The notes under the pieces: model-generated
Told to the model about the DNA's origin: nothing
The model's input: the letters and a program-made list of their open reading frames with translations, nothing else
The model's database searches: none
Shown here: one piece after another, positions 6,649 through 14,075 of the stretch
Layout: every line of letters begins with the position of its first letter
Position numbering within the stretch: position 1 is the stretch's first letter
Program-made: the position numbers and the translations under genes
Assembly (NCBI GenBank): GCA_964342805.1
Contig: CAYFHQ010000063.1
Location: forward strand, 1-21,802
Source of the DNA: CAYFHQ01 sp964342805
Lineage (GTDB): Bacteria; Bacillota; Clostridia; Peptostreptococcales; Acidaminobacteraceae
Reading direction: 5' to 3'
Length of the DNA: 21,802 nucleotides

Positions 6649-7950
6649 CTATAAAAGAGATGCGCCCTTGGCGATAAATCCCTTCATTTCTTCACTTGGC
6701 ACCATGGACCCACCAGTCGCCCATGCCAGGTGGATGGCCCCCTGGGGAAGGGTCTTGCCCTGGACAGGGTCACCAGCCAGGAGGACAGGCCCCTTCATTC
6801 CAGCCAAGGCAGAAGGTTCCAACTGGAGATCCTCAGTTTGGTGGAGGCGGGTGAGTAGGCGGTACATTTCCTCGTCGGAAAGGGTGTAGCAGCCGTCCAT
6901 CATGGGTTCCATGAAGCGGCCCACAAAGCCAGAGGGGCGGCCCACGGCCAAACCATCTGCTGCAGTCACATTGTCTAGGCCAATGTCACCAACAGCAATG
7001 TCGTCATGGAGGCCACTTGCCATGCCCAAGATCATACAGGGGCTATGGGTAGGTTCTGCAAAGAAGCAGTGGACATGGTCACCGAAGACCAGTTTCAGTC
7101 CAAAGGCCACACCACCAGGCCCGCCGCCAACCCCACAGGGGAGGTGGACATAAAGGGGGTGGTCCTGGTCGACCCTTTTTCCAGCGTCACGGAGCTGGGC
7201 TTCCAAACGCAGGCCCGCCACAGCGTATCCCATAAAGAGGTCGGTTGAGTTTTCGTCGTCAATAAAGTGCATATTGGGATCGGCCTCAGCCTGCCGCCGT
7301 CCTTCTTCAACGGCCTTGGAGTAGTCGTCCTGGTATTCAACCACGGTTACCCCCTTAGACCGGAGCATGTCCTTCTTCCACTGTTTGGCGTCAGCAGACA
7401 TGTGGACAAAGACCTTAAAACCCATTTTGGCACTGATAATCCCAATGGACAGGCCCAAATTGCCCGTGGACCCAACGGCAATGGCATACTGGCCGAAGAA
7501 GTCACGGAATTCCGGATGATCCAGCTTGCTGTAGTCGTCAGTTAAGGACAGGAGGCCAGCCTCAAGGGCCAGGTGTTCACCGTGTTTTAAAACTTCATAA
7601 ATGCCACCCCTGGCCTTGATAGAACCAGAAATAGCCAGGTGGCTGTCACACTTCAGAAGCAAGTCTCCTGGAAGGGTGACTTGATAACGGTCTTCCAGGT
7701 CTTTCTTCATCCGGGGTAGCGGTCGAAGGGGGGACTCAATAATCCCCTGGGTGCTTTGGGTCTCTGGAAAGACTGACTGGATATAAGGGGCAAACCGGGC
7801 TAGTCTTGCCTGGGCTTCCTTGACGTCTTCCAAAGTCAGTTGCAAATGGTCCTGGATGGAGGCCATACTTTTTAGCTTGGGGTTGATCCACAGGGTTTCT
7901 TGGTAATCCTTTAAGGCTTGCACCGTAGGATCTTGTAACCACTGGTCCAT
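6649..7950 (-). CDS. dsdA: D-serine ammonia-lyase (D-serine dehydratase)
   Basis: This pyridoxal-phosphate enzyme deaminates D-serine to pyruvate and ammonia, allowing detoxification or fermentation of D-serine. At 433 residues it matches the family (Escherichia coli DsdA has about 440). The PLP lysine is in AISGSIKARGGIYEVL (Lys112), and the phosphate-binding glycine loop is AVGSTGNLGLSIG (158-170). GVGGGPGGVAFG and TAADGLAVGRPSGFVG are further family blocks. The start is supported by AAAGGAC about 10 bases upstream. It follows the 4-hydroxybutyrate dehydrogenase gene on the same strand after a 113-bp gap that contains 14-bp tandem repeats, so co-transcription is possible but not certain. 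No dsdC-type regulator or D-serine transporter is in view. Confidence 0.95.
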   Translation of the reverse strand: MDQWLQDPTVQALKDYQETLWINPKLKSMASIQDHLQLTLEDVKEAQARLARFAPYIQSVFPETQSTQGIIESPLRPLPRMKKDLEDRYQVTLPGDLLLKCDSHLAISGSIKARGGIYEVLKHGEHLALEAGLLSLTDDYSKLDHPEFRDFFGQYAIAVGSTGNLGLSIGIISAKMGFKVFVHMSADAKQWKKDMLRSKGVTVVEYQDDYSKAVEEGRRQAEADPNMHFIDDENSTDLFMGYAVAGLRLEAQLRDAGKRVDQDHPLYVHLPCGVGGGPGGVAFGLKLVFGDHVHCFFAEPTHSPCMILGMASGLHDDIAVGDIGLDNVTAADGLAVGRPSGFVGRFMEPMMDGCYTLSDEEMYRLLTRLHQTEDLQLEPSALAGMKGPVLLAGDPVQGKTLPQGAIHLAWATGGSMVPSEEMKGFIAKGASLL

Positions 7951-7973
7951 AATTGGTGTCCTTTCTAAGTCGC

Positions 7974-8029
7974 TGATATCAAGTCACAAAAATCAAGTCA
8001 CTGAAATCAAGTCGATGAAATCGCAACAA
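7974..8029. repeat. 14-bp direct repeat, four units between 4hbD and dsdA
   Basis: Units start at 7974, 7988, 8002 and 8016. They read TGATATCAAGTCAC, AAAAATCAAGTCAC, TGAAATCAAGTCGA and a degenerate TGAAATCGCAACAA. The core ATCAAGTC is constant in the first three. The array fills half of the intergenic space upstream of dsdA. Confidence 0.8.
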
Positions 8030-8063
8030 GTTTGATCATTTCCTCTCTTGAGCAATGGCCATC

Positions 8064-9179
8064 CTAGAAGAGGTCCTTGTATATGTCCCGAATTTCGTCC
8101 CGACTCAGGGCCACATAGTTGTTGGCCAAGAGTCTTTGCTGGCTCTCCATGACACTATCAGCAAAGGCTTCTATATCTGCTTCCTTCATGCCATAGGTGG
8201 AAAGGGCCTGGATACCCACCAAGCGCTCAAGGAGCTTTTTGAGTTCTGTGAGTGCCTCTTCGTCGGAGCAGTCAAGGCAAACGGCGATTAATTCCTTGAG
8301 GGCAGCCATGGCGCCACCGGGGTCCTTCTGGTCATAGACCTCAAAGACCCTGGAGAAGAACTGGGTGTTGGCTTCTCCGTGGGCTACATGGTAGGTGCCT
8401 CCCAGGGGATAGGACAGGGCGTGGACTGCACCGACCCCCGTGTTTCCAAAGGCGATCCCCGCCATGGTAGAAGCAAGGAGCATATCGCCCAGGTGCATAT
8501 AACGTTCCTCTTCACCGTATCGGTCCAGAAGGGTGAAGACGTCTAGAATACTTTCGATGGCTTCAGCAGACAGGAGCCGGGTCATGGCATTGGCCTTAGG
8601 TGACACCCAAGACTCTGTGGCATGGATCAAGGCGTCAGCTGCAGAGTAAAGGAAACTCTTGTAGGGCAGGTCAATCAAAAGACCAGGGATCAAAACAGCT
8701 TCGTCTGGGTAAAGAACTGGATCAGCAAGACCCATTTTAGTTCCTTTTTTTGTGAGTTCTGCAATGGTAATGTTGGTCACTTCACTGCCGGTCCCACAAG
8801 TGGTCGGTACGCAGACCAACTGTTTGTCCTTGACCAGGTCCATAGACCGGGTGAAGGCGTCCTCCGCATGGACGAGGTCCTTGAGGACAAATAGTTTAGC
8901 AATGTCCAGAACACTGCCGCCACCCACTGCAATGACACGGTCAAAGGCCATGGCCGATGCGTCTTTTAGCAAGGCGTCAATCTTGACGTCCGTTGGCTCG
9001 CCCTTGCCATAGGTGTCGTGGAACAAGAAGTTTGCCTCCAGGTTGAGGTCTTCAAACTGCCGCTGGTACATGCCCTTGCTGGTGATGATCAAGTCCCGAC
9101 CATTCACAGCAAAATCCTTCACAAAATCCGCCAAGCTGTCGGCCTGGTGGAGGGTTGAGTTCAATCCAAAAAACTTCAT
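8064..9179 (-). CDS. 4hbD: 4-hydroxybutyrate dehydrogenase (iron-containing alcohol dehydrogenase family)
   Basis: The predicted reaction is NAD-linked interconversion of 4-hydroxybutyrate and succinate semialdehyde, as in the succinate/4-aminobutyrate fermentation of Clostridium kluyveri. The protein has 371 residues, the length I recall for the C. kluyveri enzyme, and aligns by memory along its length. Shared blocks include IAVGGGSVLDIAK (NAD-binding, 83-95), VPTTCGTGSEVTN, GIAFGNTGVGAVHALSYP and the end AFADSVMESQQRLL. Predicted metal ligands are Asp182, His186, His253 and His267. AGAAGGTG precedes the ATG. Neighbouring dsdA suggests an amino-acid-fermenting lifestyle. The partner genes (4-hydroxybutyrate CoA-transferase, succinate semialdehyde dehydrogenase) are not in the window, so substrate assignment rests on family resemblance. 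Confidence 0.88.
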   Translation of the reverse strand: MKFFGLNSTLHQADSLADFVKDFAVNGRDLIITSKGMYQRQFEDLNLEANFLFHDTYGKGEPTDVKIDALLKDASAMAFDRVIAVGGGSVLDIAKLFVLKDLVHAEDAFTRSMDLVKDKQLVCVPTTCGTGSEVTNITIAELTKKGTKMGLADPVLYPDEAVLIPGLLIDLPYKSFLYSAADALIHATESWVSPKANAMTRLLSAEAIESILDVFTLLDRYGEEERYMHLGDMLLASTMAGIAFGNTGVGAVHALSYPLGGTYHVAHGEANTQFFSRVFEVYDQKDPGGAMAALKELIAVCLDCSDEEALTELKKLLERLVGIQALSTYGMKEADIEAFADSVMESQQRLLANNYVALSRDEIRDIYKDLF

Positions 9180-9271
9180 GGGTCACCTTCTTGTCTGTAT
9201 ACCGTGTGCTGCGCTACAAGGATAGCTGCGCAGGTTGTGTCATATGGGAAGCAGGCCCTTGCTTAGCCCGC

Positions 9272-9320
9272 TTGAGACTGTCAACAAACTCAATCTATCA
9301 ACTCTGTCGACAACCTGTGG
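9272..9320. repeat. Mini inverted-repeat element related to the one at 10680-10829
   Basis: GAGACTGTCAACAAACTC (9274-9291) and AACTCTGTCGACAACCTG (9300-9317) are imperfect reverse complements with an 8-base spacer. The right arm matches GACTTTGTCGACAATCTG at 10812-10829 in 15 of 18 positions. It lies between the divergent 4hbD and phzF genes. Confidence 0.55.
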
Positions 9321-9399
9321 CCAGCAGGTCCTGGCCTGCCAGTATTAATCCCATTATGACATAGGCAGGGGTGGGGAACAATTGGCTAGGCACTTTTTG

Positions 9400-9429
9400 T
9401 TGTGGTCTCCGGGTCCAATAGGATATGAT
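9400..9429 (+). promoter_or_regulatory. Probable promoter of the PhzF-family gene
   Basis: TTGTGG (9400-9405) and TATGAT (9424-9429) are spaced by 18 bases and lie 28 bp upstream of the chosen ATG. This also argues against a start at 9425, which would lie inside the -10 box. Confidence 0.45.
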
Positions 9430-9457
9430 GAGTCCAAAGTCAATGAGGAGGTCCAAT

Positions 9458-10300
9458 ATGAAGATCTACATGGTCAATGCATTTACATATGAAAACCAAG
9501 GGGGCAACCCAGCTGGGGTATGTCTCAACGGTCAGGGGCTAAGTGAAGAGAGAATGTTAGCCATCGCCAAGGAAATTGGTGCGTCGGAAACGGCCTTTGT
9601 CCTGGACAGTGACCGGGCGGACTTTCGCATTCGATATTTTACGCCGGTGGAGGAAGTACCCCTGTGTGGCCATGCCACCATTGCTACGGTCTCCCAGCTC
9701 CTCAGCCACGGACTCATAGAGGCGGGTAGCCATATCATGGAAACCGGGGCAGGGGTCTTACCTGTGGAAGTCTCTGAGGGAGGCCAGGTGTGGATGAACC
9801 AGGCCCAACCTGTCTTTGACCGGGTCAAGGACCCGGGGGTCATTCTGGAGAGCCTAGGTCTAGTAAAAGAAGACCTTGACCCCCAACTGGATATAGAGGT
9901 GGTGACCACTGGTCTGAGGGACATTTTTATTCCCGTCAAGTCAGAGGCCATCCTCAATAACTTGCATCCGAACTTTGATCAGATTAAGACCATCAGTATA
10001 GACAACGAGGTGTCCGGTTACCATGTTTTTGCCCTGGGCCAAGAGGGAGACTTCACAGCTTCCTGTCGTAACTTTGCTCCCTACTATGACATAGATGAAG
10101 AGTCTGCAACCGGGACGTCCAGCGGGGCCCTGGCAGCCTTACTCCACAAGCGGAGGGGGCGCAGGGGCGCATCTTCCTTTAAGCAGGGGGAGGCCATGGG
10201 GGCTACCAGTGTGATTTTTGCTCAAATTGAAGAAATGGATGACCAAGTCGTGGTTAGGGTCGGCGGCGTGGCAGCAGAAATGGGTGTGCGTCAGGTGTAA
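9458..10300 (+). CDS. PhzF-family isomerase (phenazine biosynthesis-like protein)
   Basis: The 280-residue protein belongs to the PhzF/YddE fold, two similar halves related to diaminopimelate epimerase. True PhzF isomerises trans-2,3-dihydro-3-hydroxyanthranilate, but most genomic members have unknown substrates. Visible blocks are MKIYMVNAFTYENQGGNPAG, GASETAFV with the presumed catalytic Glu44, CGHATIAT (70-77) and ATGTSSGALAALL in the second half. No phenazine genes are nearby, so a phenazine role is unlikely. The start at 9458 is chosen over 9425 because AGGAGG lies 8 bases before it and the predicted -10 element covers 9425. The neighbouring DUF427 gene follows on the same strand, only 51 bases away. 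Confidence 0.92.
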   Translation: MKIYMVNAFTYENQGGNPAGVCLNGQGLSEERMLAIAKEIGASETAFVLDSDRADFRIRYFTPVEEVPLCGHATIATVSQLLSHGLIEAGSHIMETGAGVLPVEVSEGGQVWMNQAQPVFDRVKDPGVILESLGLVKEDLDPQLDIEVVTTGLRDIFIPVKSEAILNNLHPNFDQIKTISIDNEVSGYHVFALGQEGDFTASCRNFAPYYDIDEESATGTSSGALAALLHKRRGRRGASSFKQGEAMGATSVIFAQIEEMDDQVVVRVGGVAAEMGVRQV

Positions 10301-10307
10301 AGGCCTT

Positions 10308-10342
10308 CTTTCTTGGGTATAAAGTAGCAAAGACCAAGAAAG
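10308..10342 (+). other. Hairpin overlapping the DUF427 ribosome binding site
   Basis: CTTTCTTGG (10308-10316) pairs perfectly with CCAAGAAAG (10334-10342). The 3' arm covers the AAAG of the AAAGGGTGATGATATG initiation region of the next gene, so folding could limit its translation. There is no T run, so it is not a normal terminator. Confidence 0.35.
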
Positions 10343-10351
10343 GGTGATGAT

Positions 10352-10639
10352 ATGATCGTAGCAAGATGGCAAGGAAAAACCATTGCAAAAAGTGATAAAA
10401 CCATTGTTGTGGAAGGCAACCACTACTTCCCGCCGGAGGACGTGGACCAGGCCGTTTTTGTGCGGTCGGAACACCAGACCACCTGTCCCTGGAAGGGCAA
10501 GGCCAGCTATAAACACATTACCGTAGAAGGGGATGTGAATGCCAATGCGGCCTGGTTCTATCCGGAGCCATCAGAAGCCGCCAAGGAGATCAAGGGTTAC
10601 TTTGCTTTTTGGAAGGGCGTTGAGATTACAGAAGAATAA
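10352..10639 (+). CDS. DUF427 domain-containing protein
   Basis: The 95-residue protein is a single DUF427 domain: MIVARWQGKTIAKSDKTIVV, then NHYFPPEDV, then the family motif TTCPWKGKASYKHI and WFYPEPSEAAKEIKGYFAFW. The fold is a small beta-sandwich and the biochemical role is unknown. The length is typical of single-domain members. AAAGGGTGATGAT precedes the ATG, within a hairpin that could modulate translation. It is 51 bases after the PhzF-family gene on the same strand and is followed at once by a terminator hairpin, so the two may form a short operon. I am sure of the family, not the function. Confidence 0.88.
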   Translation: MIVARWQGKTIAKSDKTIVVEGNHYFPPEDVDQAVFVRSEHQTTCPWKGKASYKHITVEGDVNANAAWFYPEPSEAAKEIKGYFAFWKGVEITEE

Positions 10640-10644
10640 AGGTG

Positions 10645-10679
10645 AAAAACCCACATGGGACCATTGCCCATGTGGGTTT
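10645..10679. terminator. Terminator hairpin, copy 1 (A-run side intact)
   Basis: AAACCCACATGGG pairs with CCCATGTGGGTTT around ACCATTG. Upstream is A5, downstream only T3 followed by GAGACC. On the minus strand it ends in T5. It directly follows the DUF427 stop. Confidence 0.8.
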
Positions 10680-10829
10680 GAGACCGTATAAAACTCCCTC
10701 ATACTGCGTTGCTGGCTTCAATCCAGCTGGATCACGATCTAGGAGATCGCTCACCAACTGGCTTTCAGCCGCGCCTTGTCTGAGGAAGTTTTCTACAGTC
10801 TCCATCTTGCCGACTTTGTCGACAATCTG
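10680..10829. repeat. Repeat element (about 150 bp) lodged between two copies of one terminator
   Basis: The element starts GAGACCGTATAAAACTC and ends GACTTTGTCGACAATCTG; these ends are imperfect inverted repeats of about 18 bp. Inside are short stems such as GCTGG/CCAGC and CGATCT/AGATCG, and the palindrome TTGTCGACAA. It has no credible gene; the ORF over it simply reads the hairpins. It is flanked by near-identical 33-bp terminator hairpins. A smaller relative is at 9272-9320. Transposase-less repetitive DNA (REP or MITE-like) is the likely class. Confidence 0.6.
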
Positions 10830-10865
10830 AAACCCACATGGGACATTGCCCATGTGGGTTTTTAT
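10830..10865. terminator. Terminator hairpin, copy 2 (T-run side intact)
   Basis: AAACCCACATGGG pairs with CCCATGTGGGTTT around ACATTG, followed by T5 on the plus strand. It is the same stem as copy 1 with one loop base missing. It lies just past the stop of the minus-strand cytochrome-b5-like gene. Confidence 0.85.
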
Positions 10866-10867
10866 TG

Positions 10868-11283
10868 TTATTTGAGTGTACCTACCTTGATCGCCCGTTC
10901 TAAGATTTTCTTACCGTGGGGAGACTTGGTGATTGCTTCACTTAGGTCGGCACCAGCACTATGCATGCCCTTGTGTTCGCCACCCTTCCAGAGGTCCAGG
11001 TGACTCACGTCGTAGACAATCCCGTCGACTGCCACATAGGCTGCCCGCCGTCTTTACCGTCAAAGGTTGCCAACTCCTCAAGGGTAAACTCCTTCATGTC
11101 CATTTCTTCCGTGGCTTCGGAAGACGCTTCCATCTCTTCGTCCTTGGCTTCAGTCATGGGTTCTTCAGCTTTGGCCTCCTCGGCCATGGGTTCGTCTTGT
11201 GCAGGTTCGGCTGCTGGAGCAGCACAGGCAGTGAAAGCCAGTAGGAAAACCAAGAGTACAACAAACCATAGAGATCGTTTCAT
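10868..11283 (-). pseudogene. Cytochrome b5-like heme-binding lipoprotein, frameshifted
   Basis: The ATG at 11283 (AAGGAGG upstream) opens a lipoprotein signal: MKRSLWFVVLLVFLLAFTAC, with lipobox LAFTAC and Cys20. An Ala/Glu-rich acidic linker follows, then KEFTLEELATFDGKDGG, the start of a cytochrome b5-like domain. The frame then goes out of register at 11041-11046 and stops early at about 11005. The +1 frame continues the domain exactly: AYVAVDGIVYDVSHLDLWKG, GEHKGMHSAGADLSEAI and HGKKILERAIKVGTLK, stop at 10868. The two His of GEHKGMH are the likely heme-binding residues. One missing base (probably in a CCA/GCC context) explains everything. The intact protein of about 138 residues would be membrane-anchored outside the cell, perhaps in electron transfer. 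A sequencing error is possible. Confidence 0.88.
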
Positions 11284-11412
11284 GATTTCCTCCTTTTGTA
11301 TACGTGTCCTGAGCTATCTTTACCCGGATTTTGGCAACCTACACAAGAAGGGGAAGGGGTGTCATGGGACTGACATGAAGCAAGATGGCAAACAAGAAAC
11401 AAGTAAACAAGG

Positions 11413-11450
11413 AAAACCCCTCTTAATCTTTTGAATTGAGAGGGGTTTTT
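11413..11450. terminator. Rho-independent terminator after the exported-protein gene
   Basis: AAAACCCCTCT (11413-11423) pairs with AGAGGGGTTTT (11439-11449), with T5 on the plus side and T4 on the minus side. It lies downstream of the stop at 11513 in the minus direction and upstream of the cytochrome-b5-like gene. The rest of 11284-11512 shows no gene. Confidence 0.8.
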
Positions 11451-11512
11451 AGGGTGGATCTTGTAATGAGGGTTTGCTTGCACATGAGCCTTGTAGGCAT
11501 TCGTATTCCGCC

Positions 11513-12202
11513 TTACTGGAGGAGGGACTCCACGTAAGCCAAGTGGGTTTGGGAAACAGCCAACTTGTCATAGTCCAGGGCCACATGAGCCTTGTCTAGT
11601 ACCAGGATTTCTGCCAGGATAGAGGCGATCAGGTCGCCATTTTCCTCTTCAACAGCTACTCTGAGTTCAGCGCGCTTGGCTTCTCTAGCGTCCTTGTTGG
11701 CCAGGAGGTCTTCCTTGATCATTTCAAACTCAGCCTTGTGGATTTCAAATTGGGCCTTCCATGTGTCGTGCTGGGCTTTTTGATCTGCTATGAAGGCGTC
11801 AAAGAGGTCAGCAGCGTCTTCTTGGGTGATAATGCCGTCGTTGATGTCTTGGCGTAATTGCTCTACATAGGCCTTTCGTTCTTCTGTTTCCTGGAGGCGG
11901 ACTGCTTCCTTGGCTACCTTGCCGGCTTCCTTGGTTGCTTCCAGTTGTTCATGAACTGCGTCATGGTCTGCCAACAGGGCTGTGAAGTCGTCCAGTAGGT
12001 CTGGTGCCCACTCTGCAATAAATGCCAGCCTGTGTTCGCGACGTTCTTCCGGTGTACGTTCCACTGCGACTTTCTCTCCCCTAAAGGGATTGTTATAATC
12101 CGGTGCCACTTCACCCTCGGTGTTGGCAAAGGACATACCCGGTGCTGCCATGGCCAATACGATCATACCTACCATCATTCCGCTTGCTAGTTTTTTCAAC
12201 AT
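11513..12202 (-). CDS. Exported, highly charged helical protein of unknown function
   Basis: The 229-residue product begins MLKKLASGMMVGMIVLAMAA and has a Sec signal peptide, probably cleaved after the AAPGMSFA region (about residue 26). The mature part is almost entirely helical and rich in Glu, Lys, Ala, Asp and Gln. Long amphipathic stretches (for example AKRAELRVAVEEENGDLIAS) look like coiled coil. There is no lipobox, no sortase motif and no second membrane segment, so it should be released or loosely held at the surface. I do not recognise the family. The start at ATG 12202 is chosen because AAGGAG is 8 bases upstream; the GTG three codons earlier overlaps that site. It is transcribed alone, ending at the 11413-11450 terminator. 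Confidence 0.8.
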   Translation of the reverse strand: MLKKLASGMMVGMIVLAMAAPGMSFANTEGEVAPDYNNPFRGEKVAVERTPEERREHRLAFIAEWAPDLLDDFTALLADHDAVHEQLEATKEAGKVAKEAVRLQETEERKAYVEQLRQDINDGIITQEDAADLFDAFIADQKAQHDTWKAQFEIHKAEFEMIKEDLLANKDAREAKRAELRVAVEEENGDLIASILAEILVLDKAHVALDYDKLAVSQTHLAYVESLLQ

Positions 12203-12437
12203 GTGACTCACTCCTTTTCACTCTCAGTTTATAGTTAGGAAAACTTGCACTCGCGGTCCCCGGTGGGGGATGAAGCTTTCTTGTTTGGGGATCGCTTATG
12301 TTGGTTACAGTATAGGAAGGAAGCGTGAGAGAAATAGATGAAAAATGTGAAAAAAGTGTGGAATTGATATGGCTTTCTGGGGGGATCGTGATAAAATGAA
12401 TCGATATATAAGAAGTGATTAATAAGGAGGAATTCCA

Positions 12438-13919
12438 ATGTCAGTACGGGTACGCTTTGCCCCAAGTCCAACGGGCTATGTTCATATTGGCTCACTGAGA
12501 ACGGCATTATACGACTATTTATACGCAAAACAACAAGGTGGCGCTTATGTGCTACGAATTGAAGATACAGATCGTACGCGTCTTGTGGAAGACGCCATCG
12601 ACAACTTGCTGGAAGCTGCAGAGTGGACAGGTGTCATGCACGACGAAGGCCCCTTCCTAGACCAAAACGGCAAGATGATCCAAAAAGGCGACAAGGGTTC
12701 GTACATCCAGTCCGAGCGTCTTGACACCTACAAGCAGTATGTGGACCGCCTCCTGGACCAGGGAGACGCCTACCACTGCTTCTGTACCAAGGAGCGTCTA
12801 GACCAGGTCCGCGAGCAGAACAAGGCGGCAGGCCAAATGTCTGGCTATGACGGCCACTGCCGTTCGGTTTCCAAGGAAGAAGCAGAAAAGCGCATTGCAG
12901 CGGGTGAGTCCCATGTAGTCCGTCTACGTCTTCCTGAAAACAAGGAAATTACCATCGATGATATGGTTCGCGGCGACGTTACCATGAATACCAACGACTC
13001 TGACGACCAGGTCCTGCTCAAGGCAGATGGCTTCCCAACCTACCACATGGCGGTAGTTGTGGACGACCACCTCATGGGCATTACCCACATTATCCGGGGT
13101 GAAGAATGGTTGCCGTCTACACCCAAGCACATTGTTCTTTATGACATGCTGGGCTGGGAAGCACCACGTTACGCCCACCTACCCAACATTCTAAATGCTG
13201 AAAAGAAGAAGCTGTCCAAGCGTCATGGCGACGTGTCCGTTGCGGACTTCCGCAAGCGGGGTTACCTGCCAGAGGCTCTTGTGAACTTCCTGGCCCTTGT
13301 GGGCTGGTCACCAGAAGGTGAGCAGGAAATCATGTCCATGGAGGAAATGATTGAGAAGTTCTCCTTTGACCGGGTGTCCAAGTCCGGTGGTGTCTTCGAC
13401 GTTCAGAAGCTTAACTGGATGAACAACCACTATATTAAAGAAGCTGACGCTGACCGCCTGACAGACATGGCCCTACCCTACGTGGTAGAAGCTGAACTAC
13501 TTACTTCAGAAGATGCGGCCGCTGAGCGGGAGTGGATCAAACGGATTGTCAACCTCAGCCGGGAATACTTGGACTTCATGTCTCAGATTCCAAAGCATGT
13601 GGAGTTGTTCATTGGCACGGAAGTGACCCTTGAAGATGACCAGGCAAAAGAAATGATCACTATGGAACACGTTCCAGCCATGCTAGAAGTACTGAAGGGC
13701 AAATTGCTGGCTGCTGAAGACTTTGAAGCAGGGTCCATCAAGAAACTATTCAAGGAAGTTCAAAAGGAAACAGGCAACAAGGGCAAGAACCTATTCATGC
13801 CAGTTCGTGTTGCCATGACCGGTGCAGTCCACGGACCAGACCTAATGGAGTCCATCTCTATTCTAGGTAAGGAAAAGGCTGCTGCTCGATTGACTTATGT
13901 GATCGAAAACCTATGTTAA
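12438..13919 (+). CDS. gltX: Glutamyl-tRNA synthetase
   Basis: This class I aminoacyl-tRNA synthetase charges tRNA-Glu (and, if the enzyme is non-discriminating, tRNA-Gln for later amidation). The protein has 493 residues, normal for bacteria. It starts MSVRVRFAPSPTGYVHIGSL, with the HIGH-type motif as HIGS. The glutamate-recognition block LRIEDTDRTR and the KMSKS equivalent KKLSKRHGDVS are in place, and the C-terminal anticodon-binding helices are complete. AAGGAGGAATTCCA precedes the ATG. It is monocistronic, ended by the terminator at 13925-13961. In the 235 bp upstream I see no T-box or other leader and only a poorly spaced candidate promoter (TTGATA at 12364 and TAAAAT at 12392). Confidence 0.97.
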   Translation: MSVRVRFAPSPTGYVHIGSLRTALYDYLYAKQQGGAYVLRIEDTDRTRLVEDAIDNLLEAAEWTGVMHDEGPFLDQNGKMIQKGDKGSYIQSERLDTYKQYVDRLLDQGDAYHCFCTKERLDQVREQNKAAGQMSGYDGHCRSVSKEEAEKRIAAGESHVVRLRLPENKEITIDDMVRGDVTMNTNDSDDQVLLKADGFPTYHMAVVVDDHLMGITHIIRGEEWLPSTPKHIVLYDMLGWEAPRYAHLPNILNAEKKKLSKRHGDVSVADFRKRGYLPEALVNFLALVGWSPEGEQEIMSMEEMIEKFSFDRVSKSGGVFDVQKLNWMNNHYIKEADADRLTDMALPYVVEAELLTSEDAAAEREWIKRIVNLSREYLDFMSQIPKHVELFIGTEVTLEDDQAKEMITMEHVPAMLEVLKGKLLAAEDFEAGSIKKLFKEVQKETGNKGKNLFMPVRVAMTGAVHGPDLMESISILGKEKAAARLTYVIENLC

Positions 13920-13924
13920 AGATT

Positions 13925-13961
13925 AGACCAAGTTCGCCTTATGGTGGCTTGGTCTTTTTTT
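13925..13961 (+). terminator. Rho-independent terminator of gltX
   Basis: AGACCAAG (13925-13932) pairs with CTTGGTCT (13948-13955), with inner CGCC/GGTG pairing and a T7 run. It starts 6 bases after the gltX stop. Confidence 0.9.
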
Positions 13962-14039
13962 ATTTGCTCTTGATCGTACGGAGCCAGTAGGAATCGCGAT
14001 TTCGACAAAATGACAAAAGCTGTATGGGAATTTAGTCCT

Positions 14040-14068
14040 ATGACGCCAGGGTGGTCCTGTGCTAAAAT
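14040..14068 (+). promoter_or_regulatory. Candidate promoter for the chemotaxis receptor gene (extended -10)
   Basis: ATGACG (14040-14045) and TAAAAT (14063-14068) have a 17-base spacer, and TG sits one base before the -10. No sigma-D-type motility promoter is evident. This would give a leader of about 245 bases. A second weaker TA-rich site nearer the gene (TAGAAT, about 14270) is the alternative. Confidence 0.4.
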
Positions 14069-14075
14069 AATTACC

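Noticed and set aside
7974..8029. CRISPR array
   Set aside because: Units are 14 bp, contiguous without spacers, and no cas genes are nearby.
9458..10300. Phenazine biosynthesis cluster
   Set aside because: Only the PhzF-like isomerase is present; no other phz genes adjoin it and the family is widespread in organisms that make no phenazines.
10626..10853. Minus-strand ORF of 75 codons
   Set aside because: It lies within the repeat element and the two terminator hairpins, so its near-repeated ends come from the hairpins, not from protein coding.
10933..11434. Plus-strand ORFs over the lipoprotein region
   Set aside because: The minus strand carries a recognisable signal peptide and heme domain; the Ser- and Phe-rich plus-strand products are mirror images of its Ala/Glu-rich linker.
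12235..12528. Minus-strand ORF over the gltX start
   Set aside because: It overlaps the gltX start and ribosome binding site, has no site of its own and no recognisable product.
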